From positions 3,596,001 through 3,660,000 of the forward strand of contig JACKBQ010000001.1 of NCBI GenBank assembly GCA_020634455.1: 64,000 bases of DNA, given 5' to 3'. This DNA is from Ardenticatenaceae bacterium. Its GTDB lineage: Bacteria > Chloroflexota > Anaerolineae > Promineifilales > Promineifilaceae. Under the pieces are notes generated by a model. The model ran no database searches, had not been told where the DNA came from, and worked only from the letters and a program-made list of their open reading frames with translations. Positions 49,378 through 57,043 of the stretch are shown here, one piece after another. The position numbers and the translations under genes are program-made. How positions within the stretch are numbered: position 1 is the first letter of the stretch; every line of letters starts with the position of its first letter.

Positions 49378-49776
49378 TCACTTATCTCTTTTTACTTCAT
49401 TTACCGGCAAGGCGCATTGCGGCGTGCTGCCGGGCAGTCGGTACCGGTTGTTGGCCACCCAGCGGTAGACCCAATCTTGCAGGTGGCGGATGCCGGGGAG
49501 GGGGTAGAGGATGGTAAACTGCCGTAACCACCAACAGTACCGCAAAGATTGGTTGATCGCTGCCGCGCCGCCGGTGAGACGGCCGTTGCCGTCCACAAAC
49601 CACACCTGGGTCAGGCCGTCTTCAGCCGTCAGGCCCAGGGTAGCCATGATTTCGGGGATGGCTTGCCATGGTTGCAGGTTGATACGGCCGTTGGTCCACG
49701 ACTCCACGAGCCGCGCCGACTTCTCTCAAAAGCCGCAGTCGCCATCATAAATGAGCAGCGGAAATGGTTTGTTCAT
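49378..49776 (-). CDS. DCC-family (DUF393) thiol-disulphide oxidoreductase with in-frame TGA at the second active-site Cys: candidate selenoprotein
   Basis: From the ATG at 49776 the frame reads MNKPFPLLIYDGDCGF, then TGA (49726-49728), then EKSARLVESWTNGRINLQPW and on to a TGA at 49378-49380, 132 residues in all. The family motif is DGDCGFC, so the internal TGA replaces exactly the second cysteine of the CxxC redox pair, and similarity continues in the same frame on both sides. Downstream of the TGA, CGCGGCTC (49715-49708), loop GTG (49707-49705) and GAGTCGTG (49704-49697) form an eight-pair hairpin whose loop begins 18 bases after the TGA and starts with G, the layout of bacterial SECIS elements. 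A nonsense mutation remains possible. The ATG directly follows the menH stop. Confidence 0.75.
49697..49728 (-). promoter_or_regulatory. Candidate bacterial SECIS hairpin after in-frame TGA
   Basis: UGA, ten bases, stem CGCGGCUC, loop GUG, stem GAGUCGUG (two G-U pairs). Bacterial SECIS elements lie inside the coding region, with the apical loop about 16-37 bases after UGA and a G within its first two bases; this hairpin meets that. GC-rich DNA makes chance hairpins common, so support is moderate. Confidence 0.5.
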
Positions 49777-50589
49777 CTAGCCCAGAAATTCCCTCACGGC
49801 CGTTGCAAATTCAGACGGCCGTTCCAAATGCGTCGTGTGTCCGGCTTGAGGAATGATGTGGAGACGGCCGTTGGGCAGCAACCCCACCATTTTTTGGTTA
49901 ATCGCCGCAAATTTACTGTCCAATTCCCCGGCGATGAGCAGCGTGGGCAGGGTGAGCGCAGGCAATTTCTCCCACAGTGATGGCTGCGCCCCGGTGCCCA
50001 TGCCCCGCAGCGAATTGGCTAAGCCCAGCGGGCTGTTTTGCCGCCGCTGCTGCCGCAATTTTGCCCGAACGGCCTCAGAAAGCTGCTGCTGGCTGGCCCA
50101 GAGTGGCAAATCTTCCCACCGGGCTACAAACGGTTCGATGCCGTTGGCCTCAATCCAGTCGGCCAGCGCCTCGTCGCTCTGGCGGCGGGCAGCGCGTTCG
50201 ATTTCGGTGGCCAGACCGGGCGAACTGCTCTCCAAAACGAGCTGGCTGAATCGAGCCGGAAACTGGCAAGCGAGGTATAGCGCCAATCGTCCACCCATCG
50301 AGTAGCCGAGAACGGCCGTTTGCGCAATTTGCAGTTTGTCTAGCAGGGCGATGAGGTCGGCGGCAACCTGGTTCATTTGGTACCGATTGGAATCTGCTGG
50401 GCTGGCGGAACGGCCGTGTCCCAAAATATCCACACTGATCACTGAAAACTGCTTATTGAAAACTGGCACCTGTGCTGCCCAATTCTCACTGCATCCCGTA
50501 AACCCATGCAGCAGCAGCAGCGGGGGCTTAGTTAGCTGCCCACTGCGAGAGGCATGATACCGTTCTCCGTTCAGCAAAAAATCAGTCAT
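49777..50589 (-). CDS. menH: MenH-like alpha/beta hydrolase (SHCHC synthase)
   Basis: A 270-residue alpha/beta hydrolase. Residues LLLLHGFTGCSENW (oxyanion region), nucleophile GYSMGG, and C-terminal AGHTTHLERP (catalytic His) are clear. MenH-specific blocks are present: VLESSSPGLATEIERAARRQSDEALADWI and FVARWEDLPLWASQ. MenH makes 2-succinyl-6-hydroxy-2,4-cyclohexadiene-1-carboxylate in menaquinone biosynthesis. No other men gene is near, so the assignment rests on sequence blocks alone. The ATG at 50589 (MTDFLLNGERYHA) is preferred over an upstream alternative in the repeat. Confidence 0.85.
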   Translation of the reverse strand: MTDFLLNGERYHASRSGQLTKPPLLLLHGFTGCSENWAAQVPVFNKQFSVISVDILGHGRSASPADSNRYQMNQVAADLIALLDKLQIAQTAVLGYSMGGRLALYLACQFPARFSQLVLESSSPGLATEIERAARRQSDEALADWIEANGIEPFVARWEDLPLWASQQQLSEAVRAKLRQQRRQNSPLGLANSLRGMGTGAQPSLWEKLPALTLPTLLIAGELDSKFAAINQKMVGLLPNGRLHIIPQAGHTTHLERPSEFATAVREFLG

Positions 50590-50599
50590 AAGGTACAAA

Positions 50600-50630
50600 A
50601 ATCTGTGGAATCTGCGAAATCTGTGGTTTT
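50600..50630. repeat. Fragment of the AATCTGCG repeat family
   Basis: AAATCTGTGGAATCTGCGAAATCTGTGG resembles one arm of the inverted repeat at 39142-39212. It lies between menH and the LigT gene and overlaps the latter's stop region. Confidence 0.6.
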
Positions 50631-51234
50631 ATTCTTGTGCCGCCATCAGCGGAATGGTGTGGATGGTGCGCCAGGCGGGGTCGTTGGGGCCGCGCTGCAT
50701 CAGGCGCAGTTCGTGGATGGGGGTTGTGAAACGGCCGTCCATCCATTCACTTTGCGCCAATTCCGCCAAGGTTTGACCAAGTGCTTCCCCCTTCAATCGC
50801 ATCGCCAGGGTCAGGTGCGGCTTAAATTGGCGATGTTTGTCTTTGCCCATCACGCTCATCAGCGAATTTCGGATAGCCACCATATCGTCCGTGGGCAGTA
50901 CGCCCAGGTAAATCACCCGCTGGCCAAACGTGTAGATGCCACCAAGCTGGAGCGTCATGGGTTTGAGGTAGGGCGCCAGACTAGTGAGCTTGTCAATAAG
51001 CAGACTCTCGCTGCTGGCGTTGGGCTGCCCGGTGCGCCAGTAGGTGCCCGCCAGCGTCACGTGCGGCGGCGTAATTTGGGACGTTTGCCAATCAATTTGC
51101 TCCCGCAGCTGCTGAATCTGGGCTATTTTTTCGCCTTCGGGAAATGCGCCGACAAAAATGCGGTAGTCGCCACTGCGCTGGCGCGGGGTGATCTTCTTTT
51201 TGGGTTTAGGTTGGTACGGTTTTGGTTTTCGCAT
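50629..51234 (-). CDS. 2'-5' RNA ligase/LigT-family phosphodiesterase
   Basis: A 201-residue member of the 2H phosphoesterase superfamily. The two HxT motifs are PPHVTLAG (about residue 58) and FKPHLTLAMR (about 141), which form the catalytic pair. The N-terminus MRKPKPYQPKPKKKITPRQR is basic and may contact RNA. LigT-like proteins hydrolyse cyclic phosphodiesters at RNA ends. The ATG at 51234 is preferred to an extended start that would run into modA's tail. TACAGT ends five bases before the ATG. Confidence 0.9.
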   Translation of the reverse strand: MRKPKPYQPKPKKKITPRQRSGDYRIFVGAFPEGEKIAQIQQLREQIDWQTSQITPPHVTLAGTYWRTGQPNASSESLLIDKLTSLAPYLKPMTLQLGGIYTFGQRVIYLGVLPTDDMVAIRNSLMSVMGKDKHRQFKPHLTLAMRLKGEALGQTLAELAQSEWMDGRFTTPIHELRLMQRGPNDPAWRTIHTIPLMAAQE

Positions 51235-51283
51235 ATGGAACTGTATCAAACCTTTGGCCCCGGTCAAAACAGTTGAGCGCGTA

Positions 51284-52063
51284 TTAATTGTTAGGTGGCG
51301 GGCCGAAGCCCCATTTGCCCAAAATTGACTGCCCCTCTGCACCTAAAACAAAATCAATAAACGCCTGGGCCAGTTCGGGGGATGGCGCGTCGGCCAGCGG
51401 GGCGATGGGATAGCTGGCCACCACATTTTGCACTTCCGGGATGGCGATTTGCAGCACCTGGCTGGCTAAATCCGGCGTCACGTCCGAGGTGTAAACGATG
51501 CCCGCATCTGCCTCGCCGAGGGCAATTTTGGCCGCCACCTGGCGCACATTGTCTTCTTCTGAAACCAGATTGGCGTAAAACTGGCTCAGAAAATCGGCGG
51601 GCATTTGGGCGACGATTTCGTCGGTGTACTGGCGCACGGGCACACCCGGCACGGCCAAAATGAGCTGAACGGCCGGCTGGGCCAAATCCTCCAACGCGGT
51701 GATGCCTGCGGGGTTATCGGCCGGAACAATGACGGTGAGGCGGTTGGAGACAAACAGCGTCTCGCTGCCTGCGACGATGCGACCAGCGTCCACCACCGCC
51801 TGCATTTGTGTGCTGCTGGCTGGGGCAAACAGATCGGCCGTCGCCCCTTCGCTAAGCTGGGCCGCTAATTGGGATGATCCGGCAAAATTTAGCACCACCT
51901 GCACCCCGTCATGCTGCGCTTCAAACGTTTTGGCCAGTTCGCTGAAGGCATCGGTGAGGGAGGCGGCGGCAAATATGGTGATTTGCTCAGGGGCGGCGCG
52001 GTTGGGGCCGCAGCTAACCAGGAGAATGGCCAACAGGGCGACAAAAAAAAGTTTACTTTTCAT
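51284..52063 (-). CDS. modA: Molybdate ABC transporter substrate-binding lipoprotein
   Basis: A 259-residue periplasmic-binding-type lipoprotein with lipobox LLVSC (Cys18). ModA signatures: ITIFAAASLTDAFSELAKTFE, NFAGSSQLAAQL, GATADLFAPASSTQM, GLVYTSDV-like GIVYTSDV, and a C-terminal FIDFVLGAEGQSILGKWGF. It captures molybdate (or tungstate) outside the membrane. The permease ModB and ATPase ModC genes are not in the neighbourhood. The cell needs molybdate for the CO dehydrogenase encoded 40 kb away. Convergent-free context: LigT follows on the same strand. Confidence 0.95.
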   Translation of the reverse strand: MKSKLFFVALLAILLVSCGPNRAAPEQITIFAAASLTDAFSELAKTFEAQHDGVQVVLNFAGSSQLAAQLSEGATADLFAPASSTQMQAVVDAGRIVAGSETLFVSNRLTVIVPADNPAGITALEDLAQPAVQLILAVPGVPVRQYTDEIVAQMPADFLSQFYANLVSEEDNVRQVAAKIALGEADAGIVYTSDVTPDLASQVLQIAIPEVQNVVASYPIAPLADAPSPELAQAFIDFVLGAEGQSILGKWGFGPPPNN

Positions 52064-52119
52064 AGGCTAAATTCTATAAGCAGCTTTGGTTCCGCACAAA
52101 ACGGAACCCGAAATAAAAC

Positions 52120-52187
52120 GTAGGGGCGGGACGACCGGGAAGAATGATTGCCCAGCGCATGGCGATTTCCCCCGGTCGTCTCGCCCA
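52120..52187. repeat. GTAGGGGCGGGACGACCGGG palindromic element
   Basis: Left arm GTAGGGGCGGGACGACCGGG (52120-52139) pairs with CCCCGGTCGTCTCGCCC (52170-52186), with a bulge. Same outer family as 25063 and 49308, but the arm interior reads GACGACCGG. It lies upstream of modA. Confidence 0.82.
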
Positions 52188-52279
52188 GGGACGCAGCATG
52201 TTGGGCGACGCATTGAAGTTTGTGCCTGTTCTGGCTACAATGTTGACGAAAATCGGCCGTTTATCGTGGAAATGGTGCC

Positions 52280-52471
52280 ATGACGCAACAAGAACAGTTA
52301 ACTCAGCTACGCAAAACAATTAGCCAACAGTTTAGTAAAGAAGAAATCCGCAGCCTTTGTGTCGCCAGCCAAATCTTCACGCTGCACTTGTCATTCCGAG
52401 GTCCTCCGAGGAATCCCGCACAACTGGAAAATGGATGGGATTCCTCACTCCGAAGACTCCGTTCGGAATGA
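52280..52471 (+). pseudogene. Truncated effector-associated-domain protein remnant
   Basis: The first 36 residues (MTQQEQLTQLRKTISQQFSKEEIRSLC...) match the start of the effector-associated domain in the TIR protein at 62961 (ALRENLNTYFSETELRVLCFD). At 52389 a TGTCATTCCGAGG repeat takes over, and the remaining codons are repeat-derived. This looks like a domain cut by repeat insertion or a decayed effector gene. Confidence 0.55.
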
Positions 52472-52473
52472 CA
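52389..52473. repeat. TGTCATTCCGAGG repeat (diverged copy)
   Basis: Begins TGTCATTCCGAGG and ends TTCGGAATGACA, with the GATGGGATTCCTCA centre shared with the copies at 27490 and 57044. The arms are complementary. Just after it, at 52493-52535, two ACGGCCGT octamers flank TTCCACCGGGGATGATGGAA and may form a terminator-like hairpin for the genes on either side. Confidence 0.8.
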
Positions 52474-52559
52474 CCCCTAAGTTGCCCCATAAATAAAACG
52501 GCCGTTCCACCGGGGATGATGGAAACGGCCGTTCTGAGAAGAAGAGGCAAGTTGATAGG

Positions 52560-53741
52560 TTAGTCGTTCAGGTGTTTTTCCACCCGGTCGCGCATTACCT
52601 GCATCACGGCGGGCGGGCCAGCGACATCCAGCCAGACGCCGCTATCCGGTTCAAAGCGCAGCACAAACCGCGCCGTCGGGATGAACTTTTGCGCCAGTGG
52701 AATGTATTTGAGAATCGTTTCGCCCAATTCTGGTGAATAATCCAGCTTCATTTTCAGCCAATCTGCGCCAGTGGCGGCGCCAAAGTCGGCGGCGGTTGTG
52801 GCCTGGGTGATTTGTTCGCCCAACGTACCCAAATTGATCAGTTCAGAATCATCATGACCGCCAACCTGGGTCAAAAAAGGAAACTCTTCTGGCGCGATAG
52901 GAAGGCGCACCAGCGGCTTCACCGGCACCTCGCTCACCCACTCGTTAGACAAACCACCCGCCGCCGACAGCGGCATTTGGCGGAACGTGTCGCGGGGCAG
53001 AATGTACAGCGTGCCATCTTGCCACGGCTCTTTGTCCAGCCAATCCTGGTTGATGGAAAAGTGGTAAACGCCTACTGCGTCGCCGTCGTCGTTTTGGTAA
53101 AACTGCACGCCGTTGCGAATGGAGCCAGAGATTTTGCTGCGGTTGACCACTGCAAAAAAGAGCGGCCACAGACCGTCCTGGGTGCCGTAAATGCCCTGCA
53201 CGTTGCCCCGGCCGCTTTTGTCTTTCAGCTCCATCGAAGTGCGGCGGGTGCTAAATTCTTCAATGTCGGGCTTGGCGGAGCCGTGAAAGATGAACATCTC
53301 TTGGGCGGCCAGGTAGCGCAAAAATTCGTGTTTGGGGTAGGGGAGCGTGTACGCCAAAATTTGGCCGTCGCCACCCAAAACTTCATTCAGCAGCGCCGCA
53401 AAATCGGCCTCCTTGCCTGCATCCAGCACCATTTCTGGCGGCAGCAGCCCTTGCCCGCTGGGTACGTCTGTGGCGGGGGGCGGTTCAGCGCTGTAGGTGA
53501 GTTCAAATTCATTGCCCACCTGCACACCGGTAATTTTGCCGCCTGGATCATGTTGGAAAACGGCCGTAACGCCCGACATCGGCCCGCGCGAAAGCGTGAA
53601 GGTGTGTGGTGCGCCTGTTGGTTCCAGCAGCATCTCGTACCCTGCTGGCACGCCCGATTCGGCTACGGTGAGACGGCCGTTTCGCACCCGCACCATCAGC
53701 AAAAATGTGTCTAAACTGTAATACCCCTCGTACTCCTGCAT
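52560..53741 (-). CDS. Protein with ADP-ribosyltransferase-like C-terminal region
   Basis: A 393-residue protein. Residues 1-110 look like a DUF3471-type beta domain (YYSLDTFLLMVRVRNGRLTV). In the middle (about 160-330) three blocks in the right order resemble the H-Y-E triad of PARP-like ADP-ribosyltransferases: FIFHGSAKPDIEEF (H of the NAD site), NVQGIYGTQDGLWPLFFAV (Y), and LSNEWVSEVPVKPLVRLP (E). The C-terminal 80 residues are a separate helical domain. GAGGAG before the ATG lies inside the end of the thioredoxin gene. The ART reading is an inference from spacing and short motifs and needs structural support. No self-evident toxin partner is present. Confidence 0.55.
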   Translation of the reverse strand: MQEYEGYYSLDTFLLMVRVRNGRLTVAESGVPAGYEMLLEPTGAPHTFTLSRGPMSGVTAVFQHDPGGKITGVQVGNEFELTYSAEPPPATDVPSGQGLLPPEMVLDAGKEADFAALLNEVLGGDGQILAYTLPYPKHEFLRYLAAQEMFIFHGSAKPDIEEFSTRRTSMELKDKSGRGNVQGIYGTQDGLWPLFFAVVNRSKISGSIRNGVQFYQNDDGDAVGVYHFSINQDWLDKEPWQDGTLYILPRDTFRQMPLSAAGGLSNEWVSEVPVKPLVRLPIAPEEFPFLTQVGGHDDSELINLGTLGEQITQATTAADFGAATGADWLKMKLDYSPELGETILKYIPLAQKFIPTARFVLRFEPDSGVWLDVAGPPAVMQVMRDRVEKHLND

Positions 53742-53742
53742 G

Positions 53743-54084
53743 TTACTCCTCATGTTTGTTGAGCAGCCGATTGACCCACTGCCGCAAGCCGCCTTCGTTA
53801 ATTTCATCGAGCTGACGATGCAAAACGATACCGTTTTCCAGCCAAAGCAGCGCGGGCAACGATTGCACGTCAAACTGTTCGGCGATCGTTTGGTCTTCCG
53901 TTACATCCACTTTGGCGACCACGAGTTGGCCTGCGTAGTCTGGGGCGAGGCGAGCCAGCCATTGGCTCACCATGTGGCACGGCGGGCACCACTCTGCCCA
54001 AAAGTCCAGCAAAACGGGGAGGGGGGATTGGAGAACGGCCGTTTCCACCGTTTCTTGCGTAATATCCAAAGGCAGGGTTTGCAT
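53743..54084 (-). CDS. Thioredoxin-family protein
   Basis: A 113-residue thioredoxin with active site WAEWCPPC (CxxC), followed by the typical FDVQSLPALLWLENG cis-proline region. The ATG at 54084 has AAGGAG six bases upstream. It ends one base before the start of the next gene, so the two are co-translated; thioredoxin and the ART-like protein may work together. It probably reduces disulphides in the cytoplasm. Confidence 0.93.
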   Translation of the reverse strand: MQTLPLDITQETVETAVLQSPLPVLLDFWAEWCPPCHMVSQWLARLAPDYAGQLVVAKVDVTEDQTIAEQFDVQSLPALLWLENGIVLHRQLDEINEGGLRQWVNRLLNKHEE

Positions 54085-54132
54085 GTTGTGCTCCTTCAAA
54101 ATGTGGCTGGTGGCTGGTTTTTGTACCTACCA

Positions 54133-55476
54133 CTAACCACCAGCCACTAATTCACCTACTTGTTCATGGTCTGGCAGCAACGCTTCCGCGTGGCGCACCG
54201 CCGGGAAGGAAAAGGCCACCAACACAACCAGACTCGCCATCACGCCAGAAAAGACCATCATCAGCCCCATGCCTGCGCCGCTGCCGGTGCCCACCAGCCA
54301 GCCAAACGTGCCCGCTAACTGACCCCCTTCGTGCATGGCAGGTTCCATCACATAATCGGCCATTGGCCCGGCGATGAGCTGGGCAACGGGCGAGGAGACC
54401 CAGGCGATGAGCCGCCGGATGGCAAAAACGCGCCCCTGCACGTCGGGGGCAACCTTGGCTTGCCAGATAGCCTGGTTGGAGCCATTGATCAGCGGCACCA
54501 GCGCCGACATCATAAAGCCAGCCACCAGCCAAATTGGCAAAATTTGCCCCGCGCCAAAGAGGGACTGCATGAGGCCGCTCACAACCCAGCCGCCGACTAC
54601 GCCGTAAACCAGCCGTTTTGGCCCGCCCCAGGCGCTCATCACCAGCCCGCCCACAACCCCGCCGATGGCCGAGGCGGATTGCACCGAGCCAAAAATGAGC
54701 TCGTTGCTACCGGTGCGGGCCAGCAGCATCGGGGCAAAGACGGTGCCACCAATGGCTGCCATGAAGTTCCCGCCTAAAAAAAGCAGCTGCAAACCGAGCA
54801 GACTTGGTTTGGTCAGGATGTAGCGGAAGCCGTAGACCGATTCCTGCCACAGACTGCCCTGGCTTGCCTTGCCTGCTTCGGTGCGCTTGGGGGTGGGAAT
54901 GTGCACTACCAGCAGTGCCCCAATGGCAACGGTGAAAGTGATGATGTCTATGGCAAAAACGGCGTTCAGGCCCCAAAAGCTCAAAATTGCGCCGGCCAAA
55001 ACCGGGGCAAAAATGCCGGAGCCGGACTCCGCCAGGGAGATCATGCCGTTGGCGCGGGCGTACTGCTTTTTGGGCAACATGGTGCTGATGGCGGCCGAGT
55101 AGGCGGGCCACTGGAATGTCTGGAAGGTACCAGAAATGGCGGCGGTGATGTACAGATGCCACACTTCGAGCAGCCCCGTGGCGTACAAAATCAAGACGAT
55201 GATGGTCACTACGCCAGAGGCGAGATCGCTGACCATCATCATCAATTTGCGGTCGTGGCGATCCACAATGGCTCCGGCCATTGGGCTAACAATGAGCAGC
55301 GGCACCATGAAGAAAAAGCCAATTAGCGCCAGGTCGGTGGCCCGCCCCGTTTGCTCGAAGGCCCAAATGGTGAGGGCAAAGTTGGTCATGTTGGTGCCCA
55401 GCAGGGAAACCAGCTGGCCAATCCAGACGATTGTGAAGCCGGTCATGCCAGCGGGGCGTTTTGTTTCGTCGGTCAT
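54133..55476 (-). CDS. MFS transporter, EntS/MefA-like
   Basis: A 447-residue, twelve-helix major-facilitator exporter. The MFS loop motif appears as GAIVDRHDRKLMMMVSDL (GxxxDRxxR). Helix blocks such as FFMVPLLIVSPMAGAI and AIGGVVGGLVMSAWGG are visible. Its stop codon lies in a hairpin formed by GTGGCTGGTGGCTGG/CCACCAGCCAC (54104-54148). It is a paralogue of the adjacent transporter at 55510 (33-base gap), likely a duplication. Probably exports a drug or siderophore-like compound; substrate unknown. Confidence 0.9.
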   Translation of the reverse strand: MTDETKRPAGMTGFTIVWIGQLVSLLGTNMTNFALTIWAFEQTGRATDLALIGFFFMVPLLIVSPMAGAIVDRHDRKLMMMVSDLASGVVTIIVLILYATGLLEVWHLYITAAISGTFQTFQWPAYSAAISTMLPKKQYARANGMISLAESGSGIFAPVLAGAILSFWGLNAVFAIDIITFTVAIGALLVVHIPTPKRTEAGKASQGSLWQESVYGFRYILTKPSLLGLQLLFLGGNFMAAIGGTVFAPMLLARTGSNELIFGSVQSASAIGGVVGGLVMSAWGGPKRLVYGVVGGWVVSGLMQSLFGAGQILPIWLVAGFMMSALVPLINGSNQAIWQAKVAPDVQGRVFAIRRLIAWVSSPVAQLIAGPMADYVMEPAMHEGGQLAGTFGWLVGTGSGAGMGLMMVFSGVMASLVVLVAFSFPAVRHAEALLPDHEQVGELVAGG

Positions 55477-55509
55477 GTGCTTAAAACCATTCAGTAATTG
55501 GGTAGTTGA

Positions 55510-56796
55510 TTATTGTGTGACCTGGGCGGATTGGTCGGTTGTTCGTTCGGGCAGGCTGGTTGGGGCGGAACGGCCGTCTTCCACTGCCAGCAGCGCCGGA
55601 ATGAAAAAGCCGGTCAGACCCACCAAAATGGTAGCCACTCCCGCCACAATAAACCAGGGTCGCACGCCGAACTGGTCCGCCAGGGGGCCAGCCAGCATGA
55701 GGCCCAGCGGGGTCATCGCCGTGGCCAGGCTGACGATGAGGGACATGACGCGCCCCTGCATGTCTGGCGCCACCGCAATTTGCAAAATGGCCCGAACCGG
55801 ACCGTTGACCATGGCAATCATGCTGCCGCCGATAAAGCCGCCCACCACTGCCAACCAAAACAGGTTGGCTGGGGCCAGACCAATCAGGCTAATGCCCACC
55901 CCCAGGCCAACCATGCCCACCAACGAGGTGTGAATGCGCTTTTTGAAGCCACCCCAGGCACCCAAAACCAGGCCGCCTATGATGATACCCACGCCAAACA
56001 CCGATTGCATCGCGCCAAATTGCCAGGCACCGCCGCCAAAATGGTCGGCAATCAGCAGCGGTTGCAGCGAAATGACGGGCGTCAGGACGAAGTTGACCAG
56101 CATCGCCAGCAGCATCAGGAAGAGGATGCCGGGCCAGGCCCAAACATAGGCCAGCCCCTGGCGCATTTGCGTCCAGTATGGCGTTTTTTGTCCGGTTGCC
56201 ATCTCTTCGGCCGATTTTTCCGGCTGCGGCACGGCAATGAACAGCAGGGGAATGATGGCAAAGAGCGCGGTCACAACGTCTACCGCCAGGATGCCCTGCA
56301 TAGGTAACGCAGCCAGCAGCAGCGCCCCCAGCGGCGCACCGATGATGCCCAGCCCGCCTTCCAGCATCTGGTTGATGCCCTGCACGCGGGTGAGGTGTTC
56401 GTGGGGCACCATCAGCGAGGTCGAGGCTTGCATGGCAGGGCCATGAAACGCGCCGCCGAGTGAGCGGACAAACATCAGGGCAAAGATGTGCCAGATTTGA
56501 ATGGATTCGGTCCAAAAGAGGTAAGCCAGCAGCAGCGTGGCCAGGGCGATGCCGCCATCGGCCAGGAACATGGTCCAGCGACGGCTCCAGCGATCTACTA
56601 GCACGCCCGCAAACGGCCCCAGCAGCACCTGGGGTAAAAAGGCGACCAATGAGGCGGTGGCTAAAATGGTGGCGGAGCCGGTTTCCTGCGTCAGCCACCA
56701 GATGAGGGCAAATTGTACGGCCGCACTGCCTACCAGGGACAATGCCTGCCCGGACCAGATGATAAAAAACGGCCGTAATGATTTTGATTGATTCAT
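55510..56796 (-). CDS. MFS transporter, EntS/MefA-like
   Basis: A 428-residue twelve-helix exporter with MFS motif GVLVDRWSRRWTMFLADG. It shares the layout of its downstream neighbour: ALIWWLTQETGSATIL, LPQVLLGPFAGVLVDR, FVRSLGGAFHGPAMQAST, and conserved GGLVLGAWGGFKK. Both belong to the macrolide-efflux/enterobactin-exporter group. A clear promoter with TTGACA and TATTAT lies upstream. It heads the two-transporter operon. Confidence 0.92.
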   Translation of the reverse strand: MNQSKSLRPFFIIWSGQALSLVGSAAVQFALIWWLTQETGSATILATASLVAFLPQVLLGPFAGVLVDRWSRRWTMFLADGGIALATLLLAYLFWTESIQIWHIFALMFVRSLGGAFHGPAMQASTSLMVPHEHLTRVQGINQMLEGGLGIIGAPLGALLLAALPMQGILAVDVVTALFAIIPLLFIAVPQPEKSAEEMATGQKTPYWTQMRQGLAYVWAWPGILFLMLLAMLVNFVLTPVISLQPLLIADHFGGGAWQFGAMQSVFGVGIIIGGLVLGAWGGFKKRIHTSLVGMVGLGVGISLIGLAPANLFWLAVVGGFIGGSMIAMVNGPVRAILQIAVAPDMQGRVMSLIVSLATAMTPLGLMLAGPLADQFGVRPWFIVAGVATILVGLTGFFIPALLAVEDGRSAPTSLPERTTDQSAQVTQ

Positions 56797-56884
56797 GAAA
56801 ACTACCTGACTTGTTCTTGGTCATTCCTACTTGCACAGGAATGATAATCGTAGAAAACTTTTGAGACAGTGTTGAATGTCGAGA

Positions 56885-56921
56885 ATAATAGTGATTGATA
56901 TTAAAATTGTCAAGGTTGACA
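56885..56921 (-). promoter_or_regulatory. Promoter and candidate operator of the MFS operon
   Basis: On the minus strand, -35 TTGACA (56913-56908) and -10 TATTAT (56890-56885) are 17 bases apart, giving a start near 56878, about 80 bases before the ATG at 56796. An inverted repeat TGTCAA-GG-TTGACA (56908-56921) overlaps the -35, and AATAATATTATT follows at 56928. A repressor bound there would block polymerase. Confidence 0.75.
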
Positions 56922-57002
56922 TTGAAAATAATAATATTATTGTGAAAATTATTGATATTCTTGCAAGATTGATAGGAAATAGTACGAAACGGCCGTAAAA
57001 AT

Positions 57003-57034
57003 AAAAAAGCCATCCATGAACGTCATGAATGGCT
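57003..57034 (-). terminator. Rho-independent terminator of the E1-E2 operon
   Basis: AGCCATTCATGA-CGT-TCATGGATGGCT on the minus strand (57034-57008), with one G-U pair, followed by a run of six T residues (57008-57003). It lies 95 bases beyond the E2 stop codon. Confidence 0.85.
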
Positions 57035-57043
57035 CAAGTTCCA

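Noticed and set aside
49378..49707. 109-residue DCC protein starting at an internal ATG after the TGA
   Set aside because: That start would delete the redox motif DGDCGF, which is clearly encoded upstream in the same frame.
49726..49728. Sequencing or frameshift error as the explanation of the DCC in-frame TGA
   Set aside because: Not excluded but less likely: the frame is the same on both sides, so no insertion or deletion is involved; only a single C-to-A change at the critical base would explain it as error or mutation.
51235..51342. Extended N-terminus of the LigT protein
   Set aside because: It overlaps the end of modA and adds residues not seen in the family.
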